A stretch of DNA of 64,000 bases, from the NCBI GenBank assembly GCA_947652605.1, contig CANTFG010000285.1:1-64000 (forward strand), read 5' to 3'. Shown here in pieces: positions 1 through 10,306 of the stretch. A model generated the notes under the pieces. It searched no databases, was not told the DNA's origin, and was given only the letters and a program-made list of their open reading frames with translations. Position 1 is the stretch's first letter. Every line of letters begins with the position of its first letter. The stretch comes from Elmis aenea (lineage: Eukaryota > Arthropoda > Insecta > Coleoptera > Elmidae). A program made the translations under genes and the position numbers.

Positions 1-3000
1 GCTATTAACTAAAGCACGGTATTTTTAGGAAATTATTAAAAATTAAAACCAGCTCATTGAAAGACATATGCAAAACAATTGTATTCATGTAAAGAGGCGA
101 TGGATAAACTGTTCCTGTCATATACAAATCAATAATTAAAATTGTTTAGAAATAGTCGCTCAAGGAACATATGTATTAACTAAAGTACGGTATTTTTAGG
201 AAATTAGTAAAAATTAAAACCAGCTCTTTAAAAGACATATGCAAAACAATTGTATTCATGTAAAGAGGCGATGGATAAACTGTTTCTGTGATATACAAAT
301 CAATAATTAAAATTGTTTAGAAATAGTCGCTCAAGGAACATATGTATTAACTAAAGCACGGTATTTTTAGGAAATTATTAAAAATTAAAACCAGCTCATT
401 GAAAGACATATGCAAAACAATTGTATTCATGTAAAGAGGCGATGGATAAACTGTTCCTGTGATATACAAATCAATAATTAAAATTGTTTCGAAATAGTCG
501 CTCAAGGAACATATGTATTAACTAAAGCACGGTATTTTTAGGAAATTATTAAAAATTAAAACCAGCTCATTGAAAGACATATGCAAAACAATTTTATTCA
601 TGTAAAGAGGCGATGGATAAACTGTTCCTGTGATATACAAATCAATAATTAAAATTGTTTAGAAATAGTCGCTCAAGGAACATATGTATTAACTAAAGCA
701 CGGTATTTTTAGGAAATTATTAAAAATTAAAACCAGCTCATTGAAAGACATATGCAAAACAATTGTATTCATGTAAAGAGGCGATGGATAAACTGTTCCT
801 GTGATATACAAATCAATAATTAAAATTGTTTCGAAATAGTCACTCAAGGAACATATGTATTAACTAAAGCACGGTATTTTTAGGAAATTATTAAAAATTA
901 AAACCAGCTCATTGAAAGACATATGCAAAACAATTGTATTCATGTAAAGAGGCGATGGATAAACTGTTCCTGTGATATACAAATCAATAATTAAAATTGT
1001 TTCGAAATAGTCGCTCAAGGAACATATGTATTAACTAAAGCACGGTATTTTTAGGAAATTATTAAAAATTAAAACCAGCTCATTGAAAGACATATGCAAA
1101 ACAATTGTATTCATGTAAAGAGGCGATGGATAAACTGTTCCTGTCATATACAAATCAATAATTTAAATTGTTTAGAAGTAGTCGCTCAAGGAACATATGT
1201 ATTAACTAAAGCACGGTATTTTTAGGAAATTATTAAAAATTAAAACCAGCTCATTGAAAGACATATGCAAAACAATTGTATTCATGTAAAGAGGCTTTGG
1301 ATAAACTGTTCCTGTGATATACAAATCAATAATTAAAATTGTTTCGAAATAGTCGCTCAAGGAACATATGTATTAACTTAAGCACGGTATTTTTAGGAAA
1401 TTATTAAAAATTAAAACCAGCTCATTGAAAGACATATGCAAAACAATTGTATTCATGTAAAGAGGCGATGGATAAACTGTTCCTGTGATATACAAATCAA
1501 TAATTAAATTTTTTTAGAAATAGTCGCTCAAGGAACATATGTATTAACTAAAGCACGGTATTTTTAGGAAATTATTAAAAATTAAAACCAGCTCATTGAA
1601 AGACATATGCAAAACAATTGTATTCATGTAAAGAAGCGATAGATAAACTGTTCCTGTGATATACAAATCAATAATTAAAATTGTTTCGAAATAGTCGCTC
1701 AAGGAACATATGTATTAACTAAAGCACGGTATTTTTAGGAAATTATTAAAAATTAAAACCAGCTCATTGAAAGACATATGCAAAACAATTGTATTCATGT
1801 AAAGAGGCGATGGATAAACTGTTCCTGTGATATACAAATCAATAATTAAAATTGTTTCGAAATAGTCGCTCAAGGAACATATGTATTAACTAAAGCACGG
1901 TATTTTTAGGAAATTATTAAAAATTAAAACCAGCTCATTGAAAGACATATGCAAAACAATTTTATTCATGTAAAGAGGCGATGGATAAACTGTTCCTGTG
2001 ATATACAAATCAATAATTAAAATTGTTTAGAAATAGTCGCTCAAGGAACATATGTATTAACTAAAGCACGGTATTTTTAGGAAATTATTAAAAATTAAAA
2101 CCAGCTCATTGAAAGACATATGCAAAACAATTGTATTCATGTAAAGAGGCGATGGATAAACTGTTCCTGTGATATACAAATCAATAATTAAAATTGTTTC
2201 GAAATAGTCGCTCAAGGAACATATGTATTAACTAAAGCACGGTATTTTTAGGAAATTATTAAAAATTAAAACCAGCTCATTGAAAGACATATGCAAAACA
2301 ATTGTATTCATGTAAAGAGGCGATGGATAAACTGTTCCTGTGATATACAAATCAATAATTAAAATTGTTTCGAAATAGTCGCTCAAGGAACATATGTATT
2401 AACTAAAGCACGGTATTTTTAGGAAATTATTAAAAATTAAAACCAGCTCATTGAAAGACATATGCGAAACAATTGTATTCATGTAAAGAGGCGATGGATA
2501 AACTGTTCCTGTCATATACAAATCAATAATTAAAATTGTTTAGAAGTAGTCGCTCAAGGAACATATGTATTAACTAAAGCACGGTATTTTTAGGAAATTA
2601 TTAAAAATTAAAACCAGCTCATTGAAAGACATATGCAAAACAATTGTATTCATGTAAAGAGGCGATGGATAAACTGTTCCTGTGATATACAAATCAATAA
2701 TTAAAATTGTTTCGAAATAGTCGCTCAAGGAACATATGTATTAACTTAAGCACGGTATTTTTAGGAAATTATTAAAAATTAAAACCAGCTCATTGAAAGA
2801 CATATGCAAAACAATTGTATTCATGTAAAGAGGCGATGGATAAACTGTTCCTGTCATATACAAATCAATAATTAAATTTTTTTAGAAATAGTCGCTCAAG
2901 GAACATATGTATTAACTAAAGCACGGTATTTTTAGGAAATTATTAAAAATTAAAACCAGCTCATTGAAAGACATATGCAAAACAATTGTATTCATGTAAA

Positions 3001-4790
3001 GAAGCGATAGATAAACTGTTCCTGTTATATACAAATCAATAATTAAAATTGTTTAGAAATAGTCGCTCAAGGAACATATGTATTAACTAAAGCACGGTAT
3101 TTTTAGGAAATTATTAAAAATTAAAACCAGCTCATTGAAAGACATATGCAAAACAATTGTATTCATGTAAAGAGGCGATGGATAAACTGTTCCTGTGATA
3201 TACAAATCAATAATTAAATTTGTTTCGAAATAGTCGCTCAAGGAACATATGTATTAACTAAAGCACGGTATTTTTACGAAATTATTAAAAATTAAAACCA
3301 GCTCATTGAAAGACATATGCAAAACAATTTTATTCATGTAAAGAGGCGATGGATAAACTGTTCCTGTGATATACAAATCAATAATTAAAATTGTTTAGAA
3401 ATAGTCGCTCAAGGAACATATGTATTAACTAAAGCACGGTATTTTTAGGAAATTATTAAAAATTAAAACCAGCTCATTGAAAGACATATGCAAAACAATT
3501 GTATTCATGTAAAGAGGCGATGGATAAACTGTTCCTGTGATATACAAATCAATAATTAAAATTGTTTAGAAATAGTCGCTCAAGGAACATATGTATTAAC
3601 TAAAGCACGGTATTTTTAGGAAATTATTAAAAATTAAAACCAGCTCATTGAAAGACATATGCAAAACAATTGTATTCCTGTAAAGAGGCGATGGATAAAC
3701 CGTTTCTGTGATATACAAATCAATAATTAAAATTGTTTAGAAATAGTCGCTCAAGGAACATATGTATTAACTAAAGCACGGTATTTTTAGGAAATTATTA
3801 AAAATTAAAACCAGCTCATTGAAAGACATATGCAAAACAATTGTATTCCTGTAAAGAGGCGATGGATAAACTGTTTCTGTGATATACAAATCAATAATTA
3901 AAATTGTTTAGAAATAGTCGCTCAAGGAACATATGTATTAACTAAAGCACGGTATTTTTAGGAAATTATTAAAAATTAAAACCAGCTCATTAAAAGACAT
4001 ATGCAAAACAATTTTATTCATGTAAAGAGGCGATAGATAAACTGTTCCTGTCATATACAAATCAATAATTAAAATTGTTTAGAAATAGTCGCTCAAGGAA
4101 CATATGTATTAACTAAAGCACGGTATTTTTAGGAAATTATTAAAAATTAAAACCAGCTCATTGAAAGACATATGCAAAACAATTGTATTCCTGTAAAGAG
4201 GCGATGGGAAAACTGTTTCTGTGATATACAAATCAATAATTAAAATTGTTTAGAAATAGTCGCTCAAGGAACATATGTATTAACTAAAGCACGGTATTTT
4301 TAGGAAATTATTAAAAATTAAAACCAGCTCATTGAAAGACATATGCAAAACAATTGTATTCCTGTAAAGAGGCGATGGATAAACTGTTTCTGTGATATAC
4401 AAATCAATAATTAAAATTGTTCAGAAATAGTCGCTCAAGGAACATATGTATTAACTAAAGCACGGTATTTTTAGGAAATTATTAAAAATTAAAACCAGCT
4501 CATTGAAAGACATATGCAAAACAATTGTATTCCTGTAAAGAGGCGATGGATAAACTGTTTCTGTGATATACAAATCAATAATTAAAATTGTTTAGAAATA
4601 GTCGCTCAAGGAACATATGTATTAACTAAAGCACGGTATTTCTAGGAAATTATTAAAAATTAAAACCAGCTCATTGAAAGACATATGCAAAACAATTGTA
4701 TTCATGTAAAGAGGCAATGGATAAACTGTTCCTGTCATATACAAATCAATAATTTAAATTGTTTAGAAATAGTCGCTCAAGGAACATATG

Positions 4791-4867
4791 CGATGGATAA
4801 ACTGTTCCTGTCATATACAAATCAATAATTTAAATTGTTCAGAAATAGTCGCTCAAGGAACATATGT
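4791..4867. repeat. Truncated 77-bp satellite monomer (copy 1 of 3)
   Basis: After ...GGAACATATG the sequence jumps straight to CGATGGATAAACTG, skipping the first half of a monomer (about 95 bp), then runs normally to the next ATTAAC at 4868. The same junction occurs at 38662 and 42333 with the same surrounding monomers (an upstream GAGGCAATGG unit and a downstream unit with TAATACCAGCTTATTG). The three are therefore copies of one ancestral deletion spread with their neighbours. Confidence 0.93.
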
Positions 4868-7210
4868 ATTAACTAAAGCACGGTATTTTTAGGAAATTAT
4901 TAAAAATTAATACCAGCTTATTGAAAGACATATGCAAAACAATTGTATTCATGTAAAGAGGCGATGGATAAACTGTTCCTGTGATATACAAATCAATAAT
5001 TAAAATTGTTTCAAAATAGTCGCTCAAGGAACATATGTATTAACTAAAGCACGGTATTTTTAGGAAATTATTAAAAATTAATACCAGCTCATTGAAAGAC
5101 ATATGCAAAACAATTTTATTCATGTAAAGAGGCGATGGATAAACTGTTCCTGTGATATACAAATCAATAATTAAAATTGTTTAGAAATAGTCGCTCAAGG
5201 AACATATGTATTAACTAAAGCACGGTATTTTTAGGAAATTATTAAAAATTAAAACCAGCTTATTGAAAGACATATGCAAAACAATTGTATTCATGTAAAG
5301 AGGCGATCGATAAACTGTTCCTGTCATATACAAATCAATAATTAAAATTGTTTAGAAATAGTCGCTCAAGGAACATATGTATTAACTAAAGCACGGTATT
5401 TTTAGGAAATTATTAAAAATTAAAACCAGCTGATTGAAAGACATATGCAAAACAATTGTATTCATGTAAAGAGGCGATAAATAAACTGTTCCTGTGATAT
5501 ACAAATCAATAATTAAAATTGTTTCGAAATAGTCGCTCAAGGAACATATGTATTAACTAAAGCACGGTATTTTTAGGAAATTATTAAAAATTAAAACCAG
5601 CTCATTGAAAGACATATGCAAAACAATTGTATTCATGTAAAGAGGCGATGGATATACTGTTCCTGTCATATACAAATCAATAATTAAAATTGTTTAGAAA
5701 TAGTCGCTCAAGGAACATATGTATTAACTAAAGCACGGTATTTTTAGGAAATTATTAAAAATTAAAACCAGCTCATTGAAAGACATATGCAAAACAATTG
5801 TATTCATGTAAAGAGGCGATGGATAAACTGTTCCTGTGATATACAAATCAATAATTAAAATTGTTTCGAAATAGTCGCTCAAGGAACATATGTATTAACT
5901 AATGCACGGTATTTTTAGGAAATTATTAAAAATTAAAACCAGCTCATTGAAAGACATATGCAAAACAATTGTATTCATGTAAAGAGGCGATAGATAAACT
6001 GTTCCTGTGATATACAAATCAATAATTGAAATTGTTTCGAAATAGTCGCACAAGGAACATATGTATTAACTAATGCACGGTATTTTTAGGAAATTATTAA
6101 AAATTAAAACCAGCTCATTGAAAGACATATGCAAAACAATTGTATTCATGTAAAGAGGCGATGGATAAACTGTTCCTGTGATATACAAATCAATAATTAA
6201 AATTGTTTCGAAATAGTCGCTCAAGGAACATATGTATTAACTAAAGCACGGTATTTTTAGGAAATTATTAAAAATTAAAACCAGCTCATTGAAAGACATA
6301 TGCAAAACAATTGTATTCATGTAAAGAGGCGATAAATAAACTGTTCCTGTGATATACAAATCAATAATTAAAATTGTTTCGAAATAGTCGCTCAAGGAAC
6401 ATATGTATTAACTAAAGCACGGTATTTTTAGGAAATTATTAAAAATTAAAACCAGCTCATTGAAAGACATATGCAAAACAATTGTATTCATGTAAAGAGG
6501 CGATGGATATACTGTTCCTGTCATATACAAATCAATAATTAAAATTGTTTAGAAATAGTCGCTCAAGGAACATATGTATTAACTAAAGCACGGTATTTTT
6601 AGGAAATTATTAAAAATTAAAACCAGCTCATTGAAAGACATATGCAAAACAATTGTATTCATGTAAAGAGGCGATGGATAAACTGTTCCTGTGATATACA
6701 AATCAATAATTAAAATTGTTCAGAAATAGTCGCTCAAGGAACATATGTATTAACTAAAGCACGGTATTTTTAGGAAATTATTAAAAATTAAAACCAGCTC
6801 ATTGAAAGACATATGCAAAACAATTGTATTCATGTAAAGAGGCGATAGATAAACTGTTCCTGTGATATACAAATCAATAATTGAAATTGTTTCAAAATAG
6901 TCGCACAAGGAACATATGTATTAACTAATGCACGGTATTTTTAGGAAATTATTAAAAATTAAAACCAGCTCATTGAAAGACATATGCAAAACAATTGTAT
7001 TCATGTAAAGAGGCGATGGATAAACTGTTCCTGTCATATACAAATCAATAATTGAAATTGTTTCGAAATAGTCGCACAAGGAACATATGTATTAACTAAA
7101 GCACGGTATTTTTAGGAAATTATTAAAAATTAAAACCAGCTCATTGAAAGACATATGCAAAACAATTGTATTCATGTAAAGAGGCGATGGATAAACTGTT
7201 CCTGTGATAT

Positions 7211-7216
7211 ACATAC
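7211..7216. repeat. 4-bp insertion marking the 175-bp monomer class (first of 17)
   Basis: GATATACAAATC becomes GATATACATACAAATC here, a 4-bp gain that lengthens this monomer to 175 bp. The same insertion begins at 7211, 12755, 15837, 18066, 21319, 26791, 29020, 31078, 35015, 41082, 46514, 48570, 50626, 53708, 55593, 57994 and 60050. It usually travels with TTCAG and CTCAAAGAAC further along the same monomer, so it is a heritable monomer subclass and not a recurrent slip. Several intervals repeat exactly: 2229 bp twice, 3082 twice and 2056 three times. This makes it a useful higher-order-repeat marker. Confidence 0.93.
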
Positions 7217-8463
7217 AAATCAATAATTAAAATTGTTCAGAAATAGTCGCTCAAAGAACATATGTATTAACTAATGCACGGTATTTTTAGGAAATTATTA
7301 AAAATTAAAACCAGCTCATTGAAAGACATATGCAAAACAATTGTATTCCTGTAAAGAGGCGATGGATAAACTGTTCCTGTGATATACAAATCAATAATTA
7401 AAATTGTTTAGAAATAGTCGCTCAAGGAACATATGTATTAACTAAAGCACGGTATTTTTAGGAAATTATTAAAAATTAAAACCAGCTCATTGAAAGACAT
7501 ATGCAAAACAATTGTATTCCTGTAAAGAGGCGATGGATAAACTGTTCCTGTGATATACAAATCAATAATTAAAATTGTTTAGAAATAGTCGCTCAAGGAA
7601 CATATGTATTAACTAAAGCACGGTATTTTTAGGAAATTATTAAAAATTAATACCAGCTCATTGAAAGACATATGCAAAACAATTGTATTCATGTAAAGAG
7701 GCGATGGATAAACTGTTTCTGTGACATACAAATCAATAATTAAAATTGTTTAGAAATAGTCGCTCAAGGAACATATGTATTAACTAAAGCACGGTATTTT
7801 TAGGAAATTATTAAAAATTAAAACCAGCTCATTGAAAGACATATGCAAAACAATTGTATTCATGTAAAGAGGCGATGGATAAACTGTTCCTGTGATATAC
7901 AAATCAATAATTAAAATTGTTTCGAAATAGTCGCTCAAGGAACATATGTATTAACTAAAGCACGGTATTTTTAGGAAATTATTAAAAATTAAAACCAGCT
8001 CATTGAAAGACATATGCAAAACAATTTTATTCATGTAAAGAGGCGATGGATAAACTGTTCCTGTGATATACAAATCAATAATTAAAATTGTTTAGAAATA
8101 GTCGCTCAAGGAACATATGTATTAACTAAAGCACGGTATTTTTAGGAAATTATTAAAAATTAAAACCAGCTCATTGAAAGACATATGCAAAACAATTGTA
8201 TTCATGTAAAGAGGCAATGGATAAACTGTTCCTGTCATATACAAATCAATAATTAAAATTGTTTAGAAATAGTCGCTCAAGGAACATATGTATTAACTAA
8301 AGCACGGTATTTTTAGGAAATTATTAAAAATTAAAACCAGCTCATTGAAAGACATATGCAAAACAATTGTATTCATGTAAAGAGGCGATAGATAAACTGT
8401 TCCTGTGATATACAAATCAATAATTAAAATTGTTTCGAAATAGTCGCTCAAGGAACATATGTA

Positions 8464-8467
8464 TTAA
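8464..8467. repeat. TTAA target-site duplication, left of PLE-1
   Basis: TTAA here and TTAA at 9045-9048 flank the element. Removing the element and one TTAA restores the normal satellite junction ATATGTATTAACTAAAGC with no base gained or lost. That is the insertion signature of the piggyBac superfamily. Confidence 0.95.
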
Positions 8468-8483
8468 CCTTTAACTAGTCGCG
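8468..8483 (+). repeat. PLE-1 left terminal inverted repeat
   Basis: CCTTTAACTAGTCGCG at this end pairs with the reverse complement of the other end, CCTTTAAGTAGTCGCA. They match at 14 of 16 positions, with mismatches at 8 and 16. This is the transposase-recognised tip, starting with the CC typical of piggyBac-like ends. Confidence 0.92.
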
Positions 8484-8498
8484 TGTAGTGTGTATACA

Positions 8499-8510
8499 TA
8501 ACTACTCGCA
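8499..8510 (+). repeat. PLE-1 inner copy of the terminal motif
   Basis: TAACTACTCGCA repeats the outer-tip motif TAACTAGTCGCG (8472-8483) with two mismatches, 27 bp further in. The following GGCGCC also matches what follows the motif at the right end (reverse complement TAAGTAGTCGCACGGCGCC). The left end thus appears to carry a duplicated tip, the inner copy being more like the right end. Subterminal repeats of the tip are known in piggyBac elements; a binding role here is inferred. Confidence 0.7.
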
Positions 8511-8511
8511 T

Positions 8512-8528
8512 GGCGCCTCGGAGGCACC
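8512..8528. repeat. PLE-1 left subterminal GC-rich palindrome
   Basis: GGCGCCTCGGAGGCACC folds back on itself around a single central base, with 7 of 8 arm positions complementary. It sits in an otherwise AT-rich context and has a counterpart at the other end (9011-9027). Confidence 0.8.
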
Positions 8529-8714
8529 ATTGGGGTTTTATAACAATATTTTTGACTTAAAATCTTAAAAATGTGTTAAACTGCTTTATTCATGAAATAT
8601 AAGCTAAATCTTAAAAAGAATAACAATGACTAAATAAATTATAAGATATAAAAAATATATATCTGTATATAAAACATAACTGTAAAAACAGTTTTTTTTT
8701 TTTTTTAATACGAA
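8529..8714. other. PLE-1 3' non-coding region
   Basis: AT-rich sequence between the left palindrome and the stop codon of the transposase remnant; on the minus strand it is the 3' untranslated side. It contains an AATAAA at 8585-8590 and a run of about 14 T from roughly 8693, preceded by an A-rich stretch. I see no gene. Confidence 0.7.
8585..8590 (-). terminator. Candidate polyadenylation signal of PLE-1
   Basis: Plus-strand TTTATT reads AATAAA on the coding strand, about 125 bp beyond the stop of the zinc-domain frame. Such hexamers are frequent by chance in AT-rich DNA, so this is a candidate only. Confidence 0.4.
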
Positions 8715-8951
8715 TCAAACATTGGATGCAAAGCATTCACTGCACAATTTTATTGTATGCTCTGAACAAATATTTTTATGGCATTGCGAACAAATTTGTT
8801 GCGAATGTCGATTTTTAGCCCTAGGGCATAAATGATAGCGTTCATGCCGAGTAGCACATAATTGCATTTTACGGACTGTAAAATAGAGAAATATGAATAA
8901 TACTATATAATTCGTATTCCTATTGTACAATTGTACAATTGAGGAATACAT
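8715..8951 (-). pseudogene. piggyBac transposase remnant: C-terminal cysteine-rich zinc domain only
   Basis: A 78-codon minus-strand frame ending in TGA. From about residue 29 it reads like the C-terminal zinc domain of piggyBac transposases: a basic stretch (VRK, RHER), LCPRAKNR, then CSQC, an ICSEH cluster, and a final CSECF close to the stop. In the family this domain binds the transposon's inner end sequences. The first 28 residues (including IVLFIFLYF) look like a fortuitous reading of AT-rich 5' DNA joined by the internal deletion, so ATG at 8951 is probably not the original start. The DNA-binding N-terminus and the whole DDE catalytic core are absent. The expected first Cys of the leading Cys-x2-Cys pair is Tyr (YHLC; codon TAT, one change from TGT), which suggests decay. 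I am confident of the domain, not of any expression. Confidence 0.85.
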
Positions 8952-9010
8952 AAACAGATATTAATGACAAAAAAATTATTAAAAATGTAACAACGATTTA
9001 AAAAACGCTT

Positions 9011-9027
9011 GGCGCCTCTGCGGCGCC
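9011..9027. repeat. PLE-1 right subterminal GC-rich palindrome
   Basis: GGCGCC, five bases, GGCGCC: a 6-bp inverted repeat just inside the right tip. It corresponds to the left palindrome at 8512-8528 when the element is read inward from either end. Confidence 0.8.
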
Positions 9028-9028
9028 G

Positions 9029-9044
9029 TGCGACTACTTAAAGG
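9029..9044 (-). repeat. PLE-1 right terminal inverted repeat
   Basis: TGCGACTACTTAAAGG, the inverted partner of 8468-8483 with 14 of 16 matches. On the coding strand this is the 5' end of the element. Confidence 0.92.
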
Positions 9045-9048
9045 TTAA
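9045..9048. repeat. TTAA target-site duplication, right of PLE-1
   Basis: The second TTAA copy, continuing directly into the interrupted monomer as TTAACTAAAGCACGG. Confidence 0.95.
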
Positions 9049-10306
9049 CTAAAGCACGGTATTTTTAGGAAATTATTAAAAATTAAAACCAGCTCATTGA
9101 AAGACATATGCAAAACAATTGTATTCATGTAAAGAGGCGATGGATAAACTGTTCCTGTGATATACAAATCAATAATTAAAATTGTTTCGAAATAGTCGCT
9201 CAAGGAACATATGTATTAACTAAAGCACGGTATTTTTAGGAAATTATTAAAAATTAAAACCAGCTCATTGAAAGACATATGCAAAACAATTTTATTCATG
9301 TAAAGAGGCGATGGATAAACTGTTCCTGTGATATACAAATCAATAATTAAAATTGTTTAGAAATAGTCGCTCAAGGAACATATGTATTAACTAAAGCACG
9401 GTATTTTTAGGAAATTATTAAAAATTAAAACCAGCTCATTGAAAGACATATGCAAAACAATTGTATTCATGTAAAGAGGCGATGGATAAACTGTTCCTGT
9501 GATATACAAATCAATAATTAAAATTGTTTCGAAATAGTCGCTCAAGGAACATATGTATTAACTAATGCACGGTATTTTTAGGAAATTATTAAAAATTAAA
9601 ACCAGCTCATTGAAAGACATATGCAAAACAATTGTATTCATGTAAAGAGGCGATAGATAAACTAATCCTGTGATATACAAATCAATAATTGAAATTGTTT
9701 CGAAATAGTCGCACAAGGAACATATGTATTAACTAATGCACGGTATTTTTAGGAAATTATTAAAAATTAAAACCAGCTCATTGAAAGACATATGCAAAAC
9801 AATTGTATTCCTGTAAAGAGGCGATGGATAAACTGTTCCTGTGATATACAAATCAATAATTAAAATTGTTTAGAAATAGTCGCTCAAGGAACATATGTAT
9901 TAACTAAAGCACGGTATTTTTAGGAAATTATTAAAAATTAAAACCAGCTCATTGAAAGACATATGCAAAACAATTGTATTCCTGTAAAGAGGCGATGGAT
10001 AAACTGTTCCTGTGATATACAAATCAATAATTAAAATTGTTTAGAAATAGTCGCTCAAGGAACATATGTATTAACTAAAGCACGGTATTTTTAGGAAATT
10101 ATTAAAAATTAAAACCAGCTCATTGAAAGACATATGCAAAACAATTGTATTCATGTAAAGAGGCGATGGATAAACTGTTCCTGTGATATACAAATCAATA
10201 ATTAAAATTGTTCAGAAATAGTCGCTCAAGGAACATATGTATTAACTAATGCACGGTATTTTTAGGAAATTATTAAAAATTAAAACCAGCTCATTGAAAG
10301 ACATAT

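Larger units (their letters stand above)
1..8467. repeat. 171-bp satellite array, left segment
   Basis: Head-to-tail copies of a 171-bp AT-rich monomer. Taking ATTAAC as monomer position 1, starts fall at 4, 175, 346 and 517, exactly 171 apart. About 49 copies are present and most differ from the consensus by only a few bases. Landmarks in order are ATTAACTAAAGCACGG, an A/T-tract zone around positions 20-45, CAGCTCATTGAAAGACATATG, the ATTCATG/ATTCCTG site, GAGGCGATGGATAAACTG, and TCGCTCAAGGAACATATGT at the end. The second monomer carries the rare TTAGTAAAAATT and CTCTTT variants (near 205). A 77-bp truncated monomer lies at 4791-4867 and a 175-bp monomer at about 7211. No open frame runs through the repeat on either strand. 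The segment ends inside a TTAA that became the target duplication of PLE-1. Confidence 0.98.
8468..9044 (-). mobile_element. PLE-1: internally deleted piggyBac-like element (577 bp)
   Basis: A 577-bp non-satellite insertion flanked by TTAA. Its ends are imperfect inverted repeats beginning CCTTTAA and ending TTAAAGG. Inside are GC-rich subterminal palindromes near each end and a 78-codon minus-strand frame that reads as a piggyBac C-terminal zinc domain. Full piggyBac elements are usually about 2.3-3 kb with a transposase of roughly 550-650 residues, so most of the coding region has been lost and the copy is non-autonomous. The transposase sense strand is minus, so the element's 5' end is at 9044. 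Its base composition (GC-rich tips, AT-rich interior) differs sharply from the surrounding monomers. The superfamily call rests on three agreeing signs: TTAA duplication, CC..GG ends and the zinc domain. Confidence 0.93.

Noticed and set aside
1..8467. CRISPR array
   Set aside because: Repeats are 171 bp and directly contiguous, with no unique spacers between them and no cas genes; this is satellite DNA.
8860..8951. A membrane segment (IVLFIFLYF) making the PLE-1 frame a small membrane protein
   Set aside because: The hydrophobic run comes from AT-rich upstream DNA joined to the transposase zinc domain by the internal deletion; the domain call explains the conserved part.
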